Shown here piece by piece: positions 15,132 to 24,549 of a stretch of DNA of 59,227 nucleotides (the first letter of the stretch is position 1; each line of letters starts with the position of its first letter). The stretch spans positions 1 to 59,227 of the forward strand of contig CAYZDV010000002.1 of NCBI GenBank assembly GCA_964477275.1. The letters run 5' to 3'. The notes under the pieces were generated by a model, which worked only from the letters and a program-made list of their open reading frames with translations, was not told the origin of the DNA and searched no databases. A program made the position numbers and the translations under genes. This DNA is from CAYZDV01 sp964477275 (GTDB lineage: Bacteria > Acidobacteriota > Aminicenantia > Aminicenantales > Aminicenantaceae).

Positions 15132-17363
15132 CTATGATTGGATTATTCGGGGAGTGATGAAGATGAGCAGCTCCCTGTTCTGCCGCGTTCGGGCGAAATT
15201 CTTGAACAGGCTTCCCAGAATGGGGATTTGATGGAGAAGGGGGACTCTTTCGCGTGTGATGGAATCCTCTGTCCTGTAGATTCCTCCGATGACCGCTGTT
15301 CCTCCATCGGGAACCATGACCGTGGTATCCGCGCTCTGGGTGGTGATGGGCGGGATGCCGTTGACCAGGTTGGCGAAGTCGGCGGCGTTGTTCCGGATTT
15401 CAATGTTCATGATGATTGTCCCCTCGGCCGTGATCTGAGGGGTGACCCTGAGCTCGAGGGCCGCGTTCACGAACCGGGTGGAGGTCGTGAAGTTGGCCAC
15501 CGTCTGGACCGGAATCTGCCGGCCCTGGACGATCTCGGCCTGTTTGTTGTTCTGAGTGGTGATCGAGGGGCAGGAGATGATGCGGCCCTGGCCGGAAGTC
15601 TCCAGAGCGGAAATGGCCATATCGATCCGGATCGTATCCATGACGTTTCCGAAGGAAAGGCCGAGGGCGGTGTTGAAGGCCGGGGCAGGAAGGTTGATGG
15701 CATAACCGCCCAGCGGCCCGCCGATTCCTTTGGTCACGATTCCCTGAGGAATCAGCGCGCCGTCCGCCAAGATCTTGTTCGGGAACTGGAGCGAAGTCTG
15801 GTTGCCGTAGAAGGGGTCCATGATGCCCCGGAATCCCCATTGAATACCCAGGTTGCGCACAAAGTTGGAGGTGGCTTCCACTATCCGGGCTTCGATGGAG
15901 ACCTGGGGCGTCGGCGTGTCGAAGACCGCGATCAGCTGCTCGATGAGATTGATTCTGTCTTTCACATCGGAGATGATGAGGGTGTTGGTCCGCTCGTCGG
16001 TGATCATTTCTCCCCTGGTCGAGAGTTTGTCAACGAGAAGCCGCTGGACATCGGCCGCTCTGGAGTAGGAAAGCTCAAAGGTCCGGTGAATCTGGGGGCC
16101 GACAAGCTCCAGGCTTTCCCTCAGTTTCCGCTGCTCCTCTTCCTCCCGGGTCAGAGCTCCGATGGAAGCGATGCGGAGCACGTTGCCCTCGATGGTTCGG
16201 CCCATCCTGTTCTGTTTGAGGATGATGTCGAGAGCCTGGTCCCAGGGGACATATCTCAGGTCGCAGGTCACGGTTCCCCTGACATCGGGGTCAAAGACGA
16301 CATTCAGGTCGGCAAAATCGGCAAGATAAAGGATGACATCCCGGAGGTCTGCGTCCTTGAAGCGGAGGCTGATGATTTCTCCCGTGTATCTTTCCTCAAC
16401 CCTGGCGATGGTTCTCGGCTCGAACCTGACTTCCCGGGGGGCTTCCTCGACAGGGGGAAGCGGCCGCACGGGTTCGACGGGAACTGGCTCCACCACCGCA
16501 GGCGGTGCGATTTCGGGGACGACTTCCGGCACAGGAACAGCGATTTCCGGGACGGGCCGGACCACGGCTTCCTTGGTGAAGGAGACATCGACTTCGGCCG
16601 TGTCTCTCTGCAGGTTATAGAAGCGCGGCTCCTGAAGGTCAAAGACCAGTCGGGCGATGGTATAAGGGCTTGTCCTCTGAAATTGCCCTGTCCTCACCCT
16701 GTAGATGCCCAGCCTCTGGACGGGGTAGACATAGGTCGGGTCGGGGTAGAGAGTATCGAAGAAATCCACCACCAGACGGAGGGGGCTTTCGAGGGCGAAG
16801 ACCTGAGAGACGGCATCATCGCTCAATTTGGCCGTGACGCGAATTCTCTCTTCGCTCTCCGAGATGGCAACCCCGCGGAAGTAGATATTCTTCTTGGGAA
16901 TCTGCCTCAGTTTCGTTTCTGTCTCTGAGGTCATGATGTATCCGTCCAGGCTTCTCTGGATTCTGTTCAGCTCAATCACGGTCTGGCCCTGGGAATAGTA
17001 AAATCGGTAGGGGACTTTCTCCCTGAGGCTGATGAGGAGACGGCCGGTTGTGGCACCGGTTTTTTCAATCTTGATGTCCTGGACAAATAGCGTTTCCTGA
17101 AGGTCGACCTCTGCTTCGACCCCGGTGTTGAAGCGCTCGAGGAGGATGACCATGGTCGCCGGATGATCCAGCGAGTAGAATGTATCGGAAATGACGATGG
17201 GGCCGCTGCTGGTCAGGATGACGTAAGTGTTGAGTTCGCCGGATTGCACGGTGACCTTGGTGATGGTGATAAGGGGTTGGGCACCACCAGGATATGCGCA
17301 CAGGAGTGCAAGCGAAAAAACCAAAGGAACAATCAGGATAAATTTTTTCCTTTTCATCTTCAT
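15132..17363 (-). CDS. pilQ: Type IV pilus secretin
   Basis: Outer-membrane multimeric gate for the type IV pilus. Domain order over 743 residues: signal peptide (FILIVPLVFSLALLCA), AMIN-type domains (about 30-270), a proline/valine-rich linker, an STN/N0-like segment (ISLRFKDADLRDVILYLADF), a NolW-type N1 segment (ERTNTLIISD), then the secretin core ending near VPLLHQIPILGSLFKN and LLIFITPRII. The start overlaps pilP by 4 nt. A MKMKRKK double start leaves the exact first codon uncertain by two residues. Confidence 0.96.
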   Translation of the reverse strand: MKMKRKKFILIVPLVFSLALLCAYPGGAQPLITITKVTVQSGELNTYVILTSSGPIVISDTFYSLDHPATMVILLERFNTGVEAEVDLQETLFVQDIKIEKTGATTGRLLISLREKVPYRFYYSQGQTVIELNRIQRSLDGYIMTSETETKLRQIPKKNIYFRGVAISESEERIRVTAKLSDDAVSQVFALESPLRLVVDFFDTLYPDPTYVYPVQRLGIYRVRTGQFQRTSPYTIARLVFDLQEPRFYNLQRDTAEVDVSFTKEAVVRPVPEIAVPVPEVVPEIAPPAVVEPVPVEPVRPLPPVEEAPREVRFEPRTIARVEERYTGEIISLRFKDADLRDVILYLADFADLNVVFDPDVRGTVTCDLRYVPWDQALDIILKQNRMGRTIEGNVLRIASIGALTREEEEQRKLRESLELVGPQIHRTFELSYSRAADVQRLLVDKLSTRGEMITDERTNTLIISDVKDRINLIEQLIAVFDTPTPQVSIEARIVEATSNFVRNLGIQWGFRGIMDPFYGNQTSLQFPNKILADGALIPQGIVTKGIGGPLGGYAINLPAPAFNTALGLSFGNVMDTIRIDMAISALETSGQGRIISCPSITTQNNKQAEIVQGRQIPVQTVANFTTSTRFVNAALELRVTPQITAEGTIIMNIEIRNNAADFANLVNGIPPITTQSADTTVMVPDGGTAVIGGIYRTEDSITRERVPLLHQIPILGSLFKNFARTRQNRELLIFITPRIIQS

Positions 17364-17842
17364 TTTATTCTTATCTCCTCTGCTTTTATTTCTTTGACGA
17401 TATCTTTTGGCTTATAGAGAGGAACGCCTCTTTCACTTGTCTTGCGGAGGACCACTTTTGAGTCATCAATGGAGAGGACGAACCCGTCGGAAAACTTGTG
17501 GCCGACTTTGACAAAGAGCGGAAATTCCTGGGGACCGGTGATGATCGCCGTGAATCTTCCTCTGGCCTGGACGATTCCGATCAGCTCAATGTTGTCGATG
17601 GAAAGCTGTGGTCCCTCTTTCGGTTCGCCTGTCATTTTCTTTTCCTGCTGAGCGAGCAGGTCTCTGAAGGGGTCCTTCCTTCCCGCCGGGCTGTAGGAGG
17701 GGGCGGTCTGGTCGGGCAATCTGGCGCTGATTTCCTCCTGAGGGGTCTGCTCCTCTTCCTGTTTTTCCTCCTGGGGAAGAAGGGGCTGGTGAAAGACAAA
17801 GAAAAGACCGATCAGGAATACAACTGACATTGTTTTTTTCAT
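17360..17842 (-). CDS. pilP: PilP pilotin-like inner-membrane/periplasmic linker
   Basis: A 160-residue protein with an N-terminal hydrophobic segment and no lipobox cysteine, a long Gln/Glu/Pro-rich linker, then a compact beta domain (LSIDNIELIGIVQARGRFTA, later FVKVGHKFSDGF) typical of PilP. In known systems PilP joins the PilNO pair to the PilQ N0 domain. Position between pilO and pilQ confirms it. Most PilP proteins are lipoproteins, so anchoring here may be through an uncleaved helix. Confidence 0.85.
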   Translation of the reverse strand: MKKTMSVVFLIGLFFVFHQPLLPQEEKQEEEQTPQEEISARLPDQTAPSYSPAGRKDPFRDLLAQQEKKMTGEPKEGPQLSIDNIELIGIVQARGRFTAIITGPQEFPLFVKVGHKFSDGFVLSIDDSKVVLRKTSERGVPLYKPKDIVKEIKAEEIRIK

Positions 17843-17847
17843 ATTGG

Positions 17848-18429
17848 CTACCTTTTTCGAGGAGATGTCTTTTTCTTGGCTGCCTCATCTGGAGGTGATT
17901 CACGGAAGATATAGGTCTTGGCCGTGAACGATGCGTTGATGGTCGAAGCGTCGGTCTGTCTGGCGAGGGCTCTGATGGAGAAATCTTCGACGTTAAAGAG
18001 GCGCGAGAAGTTGCTCAGCCGGTCGAAGAAGATGGCCAGGTTGTGGTAGTTTCCTGTGATTTTCATCGGGATCGGCCATTCGAAATAAAATTCCTTGTTG
18101 ACTTCTCCTTGAGGAGTAAACTCGTCGATATTGAGACGGGAGTTTACGGCCAGCTCGTGCATTTTCCTCAGGATGTCCCAGATCTCTTTCCTCTGGGGGA
18201 TGATGGCTTCCAGGTGGCTCAGTGTTTGATTCAGCTCGACCAGCTCGGCCTCGATCTTGTCCAGCTCCTTCTTTTTTTGCTGCAGCAACCTCACCTCACT
18301 TTCAACTTTTTCCCTTTCCAGCTTCAGGTTGTTCAACTCTTCGTTTTTAGGCTTGAACCAGACAAAATAGAGAAGGGCGGCGATGATCGCCATTAAAACC
18401 AGGTGTCCATACCATGGCCAGTCTTTCAT
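17848..18429 (-). CDS. pilO: PilO pilus alignment protein
   Basis: A 193-residue bitopic membrane protein. It has a short cytosolic N-terminus, a transmembrane helix (HLVLMAIIAALLYFVWF), a periplasmic coiled coil (about 35-80) and a ferredoxin-like domain with the PilO signature YHNLAIFFDRLSNFSRLFNV. It pairs with PilN. It overlaps pilN by 4 nt and ends 5 nt before pilP. Confidence 0.92.
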   Translation of the reverse strand: MKDWPWYGHLVLMAIIAALLYFVWFKPKNEELNNLKLEREKVESEVRLLQQKKKELDKIEAELVELNQTLSHLEAIIPQRKEIWDILRKMHELAVNSRLNIDEFTPQGEVNKEFYFEWPIPMKITGNYHNLAIFFDRLSNFSRLFNVEDFSIRALARQTDASTINASFTAKTYIFRESPPDEAAKKKTSPRKR

Positions 18430-19034
18430 TTTTTCACCCCCGTCTGAGCCTTCACAGAAGAAGCCTTGAGATCCTCAGAGACAGAAAATTGGGCAGTCAT
18501 CGAAAATTCCAGGTATTGGTCTCCCCGCATTTCTCTCTGTGTGGAAGAGATAAGGTTGACATTTTGGAAGTAAGGGCTGTTTGACAGAGCTTCTGTATAA
18601 TCCGCGATCAGGGTGTTGGACATGGCCCGGCCTTTGATTTGAAGGGTGCCCCGGCTGTAGCTGACCTCAGTCAGCCAGACCCAGTAGGGGACATGCCTGC
18701 TCAGCTCATCCATGATGGTGACAGGGATTCCCTGATAGGACTTGAGCTCGTTGATGAGATCGATCTTTCTCAGGATGAGGGCTTGCTGGTCCTTGACCTG
18801 CTGCAGTTTCATGTCCACGTCTTTGAGCTTGGCTTTTTCATCCTGGACCGCGCTGAGGAGGTTTCTTTCCTTTCTGGTGGAGCTGAGCTGGAGAAAGCCG
18901 AGGGCGATCACGACCACGATAAAAAGCCCGAGGATAGAGGTCATGGGGACCGGTTTTCTTTCTCTGGGGGCCTCAACTGCTGCTGGCACAGCAGCCAGCG
19001 TGGGTTCAGCCTTTAGTAGGTTTATGTGTATCAT
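18426..19034 (-). CDS. pilN: PilN pilus alignment protein
   Basis: A 202-residue bitopic protein. It begins MIHINLL, the conserved cytosolic PilN tail that docks on PilM, followed by a transmembrane helix (SILGLFIVVVIALGFLQL), a coiled coil and a periplasmic domain with VPYWVWLTEVSYS. The start is 3 nt after the pilM stop. An insertion of about 20 residues separates the MIHINLL tail from the membrane helix. Confidence 0.92.
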   Translation of the reverse strand: MIHINLLKAEPTLAAVPAAVEAPRERKPVPMTSILGLFIVVVIALGFLQLSSTRKERNLLSAVQDEKAKLKDVDMKLQQVKDQQALILRKIDLINELKSYQGIPVTIMDELSRHVPYWVWLTEVSYSRGTLQIKGRAMSNTLIADYTEALSNSPYFQNVNLISSTQREMRGDQYLEFSMTAQFSVSEDLKASSVKAQTGVKK

Positions 19035-19037
19035 GGC

Positions 19038-20117
19038 TCAATCTTCCATTTTTCGAGTTGCCAGACCCGTGGCCACTCCGAAGAGCGAGGCCATTTCCTG
19101 AAAGTAGATAGGGTCTAGTTTTTTTTCATTATAATAGACGCTGCGGAAAGGGTTGAAAACCTCAATCTCCGTGCCGAACTTCTGCTGGAAGAACTTGGGC
19201 AGATCCTTCAGCTTGGCCAGCCCTCCGCTGAGGAAGATCCTTTCTATCTTCCGGCTTCCTTCCTCTCCCGCCTCGTAGAAAGTGAAGGTTTTTTCGATTT
19301 CCTCCAGAAGGTTTTCAATGTTGGTGTTGAGGACGGTTTCCACCTGTTCGGCGGGGATATCTTTGGCGGGGATTCCTTTCAGCACCTTTTCGGCATCATC
19401 GATGCTGAGGCCCAGCTCTTTGCGGATGTTCTCCGTGAAGAACGAGCCGCCGATCGAAAGGTCTCTGTAGAGCTGGGATTTTTCCTTCTGGGTGATGATG
19501 ATGTTGGTGGTGTTGGCGCCGAGATTGATGAGGGCGACGGTTTTGTCCCTGAAGTCGTCAGGATAGTTGATTTCCAACGCGTTTTGAAGAGCGAAGGCGT
19601 CGACCTCGATGGCCACCAGGTTTTTACGAGCTTGATTGACGACATTGCTGTAATTGCTCACCTTGTCTTTCTTTGCGGCGACGAGGAGAATATCCACGTT
19701 CTTCTCTTCCGAGTAAAGAGAGGGTTTCAGGATGGCATAGTCCACAGCCGTTTCTTCGTAAGGATAGGGAATGTTGTGCCTGGCTTCCCAGATGATGGAT
19801 TCGGCCAGCTCTTCGGTTTCCATGGAAGGGAGGGATATTTTTTTGATGATCACCGAGCTTCCCGAAAGAGAAATGACCACATTCTTATTGGTAATGTGGT
19901 TTCCGTCGAAGACCATCTTGATGGTTTCGTAGACTGCCGTGGGGTCCATGATGGTTCCTTCGACGATGGCGTCATGGGGCAGGAATTCGAGACCGATCTT
20001 GGTCACTTCGTAGAATTCGCCTCCGCCTTTTTTTCGTGTTTTGAATTCGACCGCTTTGATCGAGTAGGAACCGATGTCCAGCCCGACGATTGACTTGACT
20101 TTCCCCAGACCAAACAT
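19038..20117 (-). CDS. pilM: PilM actin-like pilus assembly ATPase
   Basis: A 359-residue cytosolic actin-fold protein of the type IV pilus. The N-terminus VGLDIGSYSIKAVEF is the phosphate-1 loop; ALINLGANTTNIII is phosphate-2; IFLSGGLAKLKDL is the adenosine motif. It binds ATP and the PilN N-terminus. The ATG follows GGGAG by 6 nt and the gene starts 26 nt after coaD on the same strand. The motors pilB/pilT and pilC are not in the window. Confidence 0.95.
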   Translation of the reverse strand: MFGLGKVKSIVGLDIGSYSIKAVEFKTRKKGGGEFYEVTKIGLEFLPHDAIVEGTIMDPTAVYETIKMVFDGNHITNKNVVISLSGSSVIIKKISLPSMETEELAESIIWEARHNIPYPYEETAVDYAILKPSLYSEEKNVDILLVAAKKDKVSNYSNVVNQARKNLVAIEVDAFALQNALEINYPDDFRDKTVALINLGANTTNIIITQKEKSQLYRDLSIGGSFFTENIRKELGLSIDDAEKVLKGIPAKDIPAEQVETVLNTNIENLLEEIEKTFTFYEAGEEGSRKIERIFLSGGLAKLKDLPKFFQQKFGTEIEVFNPFRSVYYNEKKLDPIYFQEMASLFGVATGLATRKMED

Positions 20118-20143
20118 GTCTTTTCTCCCTGCAGGTTATCCGT

Positions 20144-20659
20144 TCAAACCCGGCTGCATTTTTTTATTTTTTCCTTGAGTTTTTTCTCAACCTCGACCGG
20201 GACCAGGTCTTTCAGACAGCCTCCCAACAGGAAGATTTCCTTGACCAGATTGGAGCTGAGAAAGGAGTAGCTGAGACTGGGCATCATGAAGAAGGTCTCG
20301 ATTTCCGGGTCGAGTTTTCTGTTCATCAGCGCCATCTGAAATTCGTACTCGAAGTCCGAAATGGCCCTCAACCCTCTGATGACGACTTTGGCTTTGTTCT
20401 TTCTGGCAAACTCCACCAGAAGGCCGCCAAAAGATTTGACCTCGGTATTTTTATGGCCGGCAAAGACCTCCTGAATCATTCTGACTCTCTCTTTTGTGGA
20501 AAAGAGAAGCTTTTTCTTGGGGTTCTCCAGAACGGCGATGACGATGCTGTCAAATATATTGAGCCCTCTCTTGATGATGTCCACGTGTCCGTTGGTGATG
20601 GGGTCAAAAGAACCGGGATAAACCGCTTTTCTGACCGGGGATTGGAAGCTCTCGCTCAT
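20144..20659 (-). CDS. coaD: Phosphopantetheine adenylyltransferase
   Basis: Transfers AMP from ATP to 4'-phosphopantetheine in CoA synthesis. The nucleotidyltransferase motif YPGSFDPITNGHVD (TxGH type) and the C-terminal SFLSSNLVKEI are canonical, as is KVVIRGLRAISDFEYE. At 171 residues it is slightly longer than most because of an N-terminal MSESFQSPV tail. It is the first gene of the coaD-pil transcription unit, with a promoter just upstream. Confidence 0.96.
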   Translation of the reverse strand: MSESFQSPVRKAVYPGSFDPITNGHVDIIKRGLNIFDSIVIAVLENPKKKLLFSTKERVRMIQEVFAGHKNTEVKSFGGLLVEFARKNKAKVVIRGLRAISDFEYEFQMALMNRKLDPEIETFFMMPSLSYSFLSSNLVKEIFLLGGCLKDLVPVEVEKKLKEKIKKCSRV

Positions 20660-20685
20660 TTTGTTAAGTTACTATTATCAAAAAA

Positions 20686-20715
20686 ATTATAGTTTGTCAA
20701 TTCAAAACATGACAA
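20686..20715 (-). promoter_or_regulatory. Promoter of the coaD-pilMNOPQ unit
   Basis: On the minus strand TTGTCA (20715-20710), an 18-bp spacer and a perfect TATAAT (20691-20686) lie about 27 nt before the coaD ATG. An overlapping alternative uses TTGACA (20700-20695) with GATAAT further downstream, so two start sites are possible. Confidence 0.55.
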
Positions 20716-21169
20716 AAATTGACCTGGCGGAAAAGCCATTTTTGCGCGATCCAGAGAAAAATTTTGACAAATTTTGGCCACAAAATCCGGCCCCGAATTG
20801 ATGACGAATCCTGTCACGACGTTTTCTCTCATCTGCAAAATAATCTGTGGAGAAATCTCCCGTTCATTTTTCTGTCGCCCGTCTTATATCCTTGCAAAGA
20901 TTAAATTTGCAGTCAATCACCAGATAGGAGGATTTCAAAGGGTGATTTTTAACAAAATTTCGTCACCTGCAGCGGTGGGGAGTCTCATCTCTGTCGATGA
21001 GGGGAGTTTCCGGAAAAAATTGCGAGCTTTCTCTTTCTTTTTGGGCTGGATCTGACTAAAATAAAAAAAGGCAAACTGACAATGGCATGAAAAGAAAGTT
21101 TGCCTCATTTTCGCTTTCCACCGCGGATTATTATCCGGTCGAAGAGCGGAGAGTCAGAGGGTCAAAGAG
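20716..21169. other. Intergenic region between coaD and pcm
   Basis: About 450 bp, AT-richer than its surroundings, between divergent genes. It holds a dyad TGCAAA-N7-TTTGCA (20893-20911), a possible operator, and a perfect 9-bp inverted repeat AGGCAAACT/AGTTTGCCT (21069-21077, 21097-21105) just before pcm. A 37-codon frame from GTG 20942 to 21055 has AGGAGG 10 nt upstream, but the peptide has no recognisable features, so I do not call it a gene. Confidence 0.4.
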
Positions 21170-21904
21170 ATGAAATTGCGTTTCCGCTTGAGGCGTGTCA
21201 TTGGAGGGGTGGTCATCTTGACCCTCGGCCTCGCTTTGTTCTCCCGGGAGGAAGACGAGTATGCCCGGAAAAGGGAGGCCATGGTTCGCGGGCAGCTTGC
21301 CGCAAGGGACATCACCGACTCCAGAGTCCTCGAGGCCATGCGCCAGGTCCCCCGGCACCTTTTTGTCAGCCCCAGCCTGCGGAGCCAGGCTTATATCGAC
21401 TCTCCCCTTCCCATCGATGAAGGCCAGACGATTTCCCAGCCTTATATCGTCGCTCTGATGACCCAGCACCTGAGTGTGAAGCCAGGAGAGAAGGTTCTGG
21501 AGATTGGCACCGGCTCCGGGTACCAGGCGGCAGTGTTCACCTTTCTCACCGATGAGGTGTATTCGGTGGAGATCAGAGAAAAGCTGGCCAGAAAGGCCGA
21601 AGAGACTTTGACCAGCCTGGGTTACGACCGGGTGCGTGTCAAATGGGGGGATGGCTATTTCGGATGGGAGGAGCATGCTCCCTTTGATGCCATCATGGTC
21701 ACCTGCGCCGCCAATCACGTCCCTCCCCCTCTTATCCAGCAGCTCAAGGAGGGCGGGCGGATGATTATCCCTCTCGGCAACCCTCTTCTTTTTCAGACTC
21801 TGACCCTCATTACCAAAAAACGGGGGAAACCCTACGTGAAGCACGTCTTAGATGTGCGTTTTGTCCCCATGGTGGGCGAAATCCAGAAAAAGAAGGGCCA
21901 GTAG
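21170..21904 (+). CDS. pcm: Protein-L-isoaspartate O-methyltransferase, exported/anchored
   Basis: Repairs isoaspartyl residues using SAM. Core motifs are present: MVRGQLAARDI, ISQPYIVALM, the SAM loop VLEIGTGSGYQAAV and DAIMVTCAA. The 244 residues exceed the usual cytosolic form by a basic, hydrophobic N-terminus (RVIGGVVILTLGLALF) that looks like a signal anchor, so it probably acts in the periplasm. The ORF overlaps the convergent downstream gene by 57 bp at the 3' ends. Confidence 0.9.
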   Translation: MKLRFRLRRVIGGVVILTLGLALFSREEDEYARKREAMVRGQLAARDITDSRVLEAMRQVPRHLFVSPSLRSQAYIDSPLPIDEGQTISQPYIVALMTQHLSVKPGEKVLEIGTGSGYQAAVFTFLTDEVYSVEIREKLARKAEETLTSLGYDRVRVKWGDGYFGWEEHAPFDAIMVTCAANHVPPPLIQQLKEGGRMIIPLGNPLLFQTLTLITKKRGKPYVKHVLDVRFVPMVGEIQKKKGQ

Positions 21905-24271
21905 ATAGCCTCCGCAGGCCAGCAGTAACACAAGGCTGTAGCCTCCCCAGAAGGCGATCATCAGCGCGGAAACCGAGTTCACCACAGAGGAAAAAGCGTT
22001 CGTCGCCCAGGCCCAGGGAATCAGCCTTTTGCTCTTCTCTTCCAGAAGCCGGATTCCTGTCGGGAAGGGAAATCCCATCACGAAGCCCAGGGGAAACGTC
22101 ACCAGAAAGGTGAGAACCATCTTGAGAGGAAGGCTGCGGGTGATGAGGGTTTCAGAGAAATGGGGGAAGATGAGGAGATGAAGGCCGATGAGGGCCGCAC
22201 AGAGAAAAAGACTCCACCTCAAGTTCCTTCTCCTCTTCTGACCCAGGATGGCCTTGGAGAAGAAGCTTCCCAGCCCCGAGGAGAAGAGAAGGGAGAAGAT
22301 GACGAGGGATGTGGAATAGAGGGGATGGCCGAGAAAGAGAATGAATTTCTGGATGAGGGTGATCTCGACAAAGATGAAGGCCATGCCGATCAGGCCAAAG
22401 TAGAGAAAGGTCTTTGAGGCCAGGCCCTTTACCACCCGAAGTCGGCCCCGGAAAAGGAGAAGAGGCAGAAGAACCAAGACAAAAGCGATGATGATGGACT
22501 GAAGGAAGAGAAGCGGGACCAGGAACTCGCCCTGAAGAAAAGGCAGCCATTTCTGGCCGAGTGTCCGGTGGGTAGCCTTCAGTCTGTTGAGCTTGAAGAA
22601 GTTGAAGAAAAAGGGGCTGTCGTCCGTGGCCGGCCTGATCTGGAAAAGGTACCCGCGGTAAAGCTCTTTTCTCTGCGGCTCGGAGAGGAGCCTCAGGACG
22701 AGTTCATAATAGAGAGGATTGTCGAAGACGTTGTAGATGTTGGCTTCTTCGGGCCGGATTCCCGGATAATAGACAAGGTCAAACAGGCAGCGCTCGCTAA
22801 ACTGGTGAAGTTTCTGGATGTCGGATGCCAGAAAGGGGCTTTTTTTGATGAAAAAGTGAATGGTTCCCCAGCTTCTGATGGCGGCTATTCGCAGGGAGGG
22901 GTCAAGCCCGCTTTTTTTTAGGGCTTCGACCCAGGTGGCCGCTGCTCTCAGCTCCTGGCGGGGCGGAGGAAGGAGGTAGAGGCTCATGCTGATCAATCCA
23001 TCAGGCGATAAGAGGTTCAGCAGATGGAGGAAGGATTCGACCGTGAAGAGATAATTTTCGCCCAGGCCGTAGATTCCTGTTCCCGAAGCACCGAAGACGT
23101 CGGTGAGGGAAAAGACGATGAGGTCGTAAGAACCCTCTCCCTCTATGACGACGGCCCGGCTGTGGCCGGAGACGGCCTCAATTCTTTCCTTCAGATAGAG
23201 ATTTCCGGAGGCTGCGGCCAGTTCATCACGCATTAGCTTCACGATCAGCGGGTTTCCTTCGAGGGCTTTGATGCGAGTGGCGCCGAAGTTCAATGCGGCC
23301 AGGACATCCAGACCGCCTTTTGGCTGGATGATGAGGGTCCGCGGCTGTTTGACAAAGGAGTAGGCCAGAGAGGAAGGAAGAGAGGCGAGAAACTCCAGGG
23401 ACGATTCCCCGATATTTTCGAAATGGGTCACCGCCGAGAGATCGCCGCCGTCAATGGACAGACCGGTCTGCGGAGGGAGGTCTTTCTGGTAGAGGAGGCT
23501 TAATCCCGGTGCGTATCTCAAGGCCGGCGATTCGAGAATGTCGATCCGGGAAATGGCGTTCCAGCTTGTGGCCAGATGCCTGGCCTGGGGATACTTCATG
23601 GCGAGAGGAAGGGCCTTGACCGGTGAAATTCTGAAGCTCAGCCAGGCAGGTGCCCAGATAAAAAGCCCGATTTCGAGAGCCATGAAAGAGACAAGGACAA
23701 GCCGAAAAAGGAGAGATCTTTTGAGGCTGAAAAGAAGAGAGGCAAGCAGAGCCAGAAACGAAATCATCAGGATGACTCCCCGGTCTCCTCTGGGAAGGAA
23801 GACGACCAGAGCGGCCAGAGTGCCGGCACCGGCACCGACAAGATCCGAGAAGTAAATCGTGTTCACGGCCTGCGGCGTGCTGGAAATGGCGAAGGAGATG
23901 GTGAGGCCGGCAAAAAAGAAAGGAATGCTGAGAATGAGATAATACAGAAAGATGTATCCGATCTGGCGCTTATCCCAGGCCAGCCAGGCAAAGTCGAAGG
24001 GAATGGCGTTACAGAGCAAAAAACAAAGGAGGATGGTCAGGGAATAGAGAAAAGAGCTCGAGGACAGGAATGTCTCCCGATCGATGAAACCCAGAGATTT
24101 GAAAAGGCTCAGACAGGAGCCGCTGGCGCCGTAGCCCATGAAGGCCATGCTGACCACAAGGAAGGCAAAATGATAATGCTGGGAGATCGAGAAATAGCGG
24201 GTGAGGGATATCTCCAGGCAGAGGGTGGCCGCGGAGATGAGGAAGATTCCAGCCAGAATGCGTCTGTTCAT
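21848..24271 (-). CDS. Membrane-embedded spermidine-synthase-like protein
   Basis: An 807-residue polytopic protein. About seven N-terminal helices (1-215) and about six C-terminal helices (about 560-790) flank a soluble SAM-binding Rossmann domain of the spermidine-synthase superfamily (around 320-480, with YDLIVFSLTDVFGASGTGIY). Such fusions are common in environmental bacteria and usually annotated spermidine synthase, but the polyamine active-site acidic pair is not evident here, so the substrate is unknown. The C-terminus overlaps pcm tail-to-tail by 57 bp. Confidence 0.75.
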   Translation of the reverse strand: MNRRILAGIFLISAATLCLEISLTRYFSISQHYHFAFLVVSMAFMGYGASGSCLSLFKSLGFIDRETFLSSSSFLYSLTILLCFLLCNAIPFDFAWLAWDKRQIGYIFLYYLILSIPFFFAGLTISFAISSTPQAVNTIYFSDLVGAGAGTLAALVVFLPRGDRGVILMISFLALLASLLFSLKRSLLFRLVLVSFMALEIGLFIWAPAWLSFRISPVKALPLAMKYPQARHLATSWNAISRIDILESPALRYAPGLSLLYQKDLPPQTGLSIDGGDLSAVTHFENIGESSLEFLASLPSSLAYSFVKQPRTLIIQPKGGLDVLAALNFGATRIKALEGNPLIVKLMRDELAAASGNLYLKERIEAVSGHSRAVVIEGEGSYDLIVFSLTDVFGASGTGIYGLGENYLFTVESFLHLLNLLSPDGLISMSLYLLPPPRQELRAAATWVEALKKSGLDPSLRIAAIRSWGTIHFFIKKSPFLASDIQKLHQFSERCLFDLVYYPGIRPEEANIYNVFDNPLYYELVLRLLSEPQRKELYRGYLFQIRPATDDSPFFFNFFKLNRLKATHRTLGQKWLPFLQGEFLVPLLFLQSIIIAFVLVLLPLLLFRGRLRVVKGLASKTFLYFGLIGMAFIFVEITLIQKFILFLGHPLYSTSLVIFSLLFSSGLGSFFSKAILGQKRRRNLRWSLFLCAALIGLHLLIFPHFSETLITRSLPLKMVLTFLVTFPLGFVMGFPFPTGIRLLEEKSKRLIPWAWATNAFSSVVNSVSALMIAFWGGYSLVLLLACGGYLLALLFLDFAHHGDKTHI

Positions 24272-24549
24272 CGGCCTGCGGGGTTACATTAAAAAAGATT
24301 TCAGAAGCTGTCAAATGGTGGAGCGCTCACGTCAGGCGAGGAATGATTCACAGGAAATTGCGCATGAAGCTTGAGCGGGCATGGTTTCTCTCCGGAGGGG
24401 AGAAGAGCGAAAGTTGAATGGGAGCCCGTTTGCCTCGCTGGAAAAACGAGTGTCCGACGGGCCATCAGCCCCTCACCGCTATCATGGGAAAAAACAGCGT
24501 CTCTCCAGAAGTTGCTTTTCCGCGGCGCTTGTGTTAATTTTTTTTAAGA

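Noticed and set aside
15138..16928. 596-codon open frame opposite pilQ
   Set aside because: It is the antisense shadow of a clearly recognised secretin and has low-complexity Asp/Gly/Val-rich content with no domain.
20942..21055. 37-codon GTG-started ORF with AGGAGG upstream
   Set aside because: Peptide has no recognisable pattern and the spacing is long; chance occurrence in an AT-rich gap is as likely.
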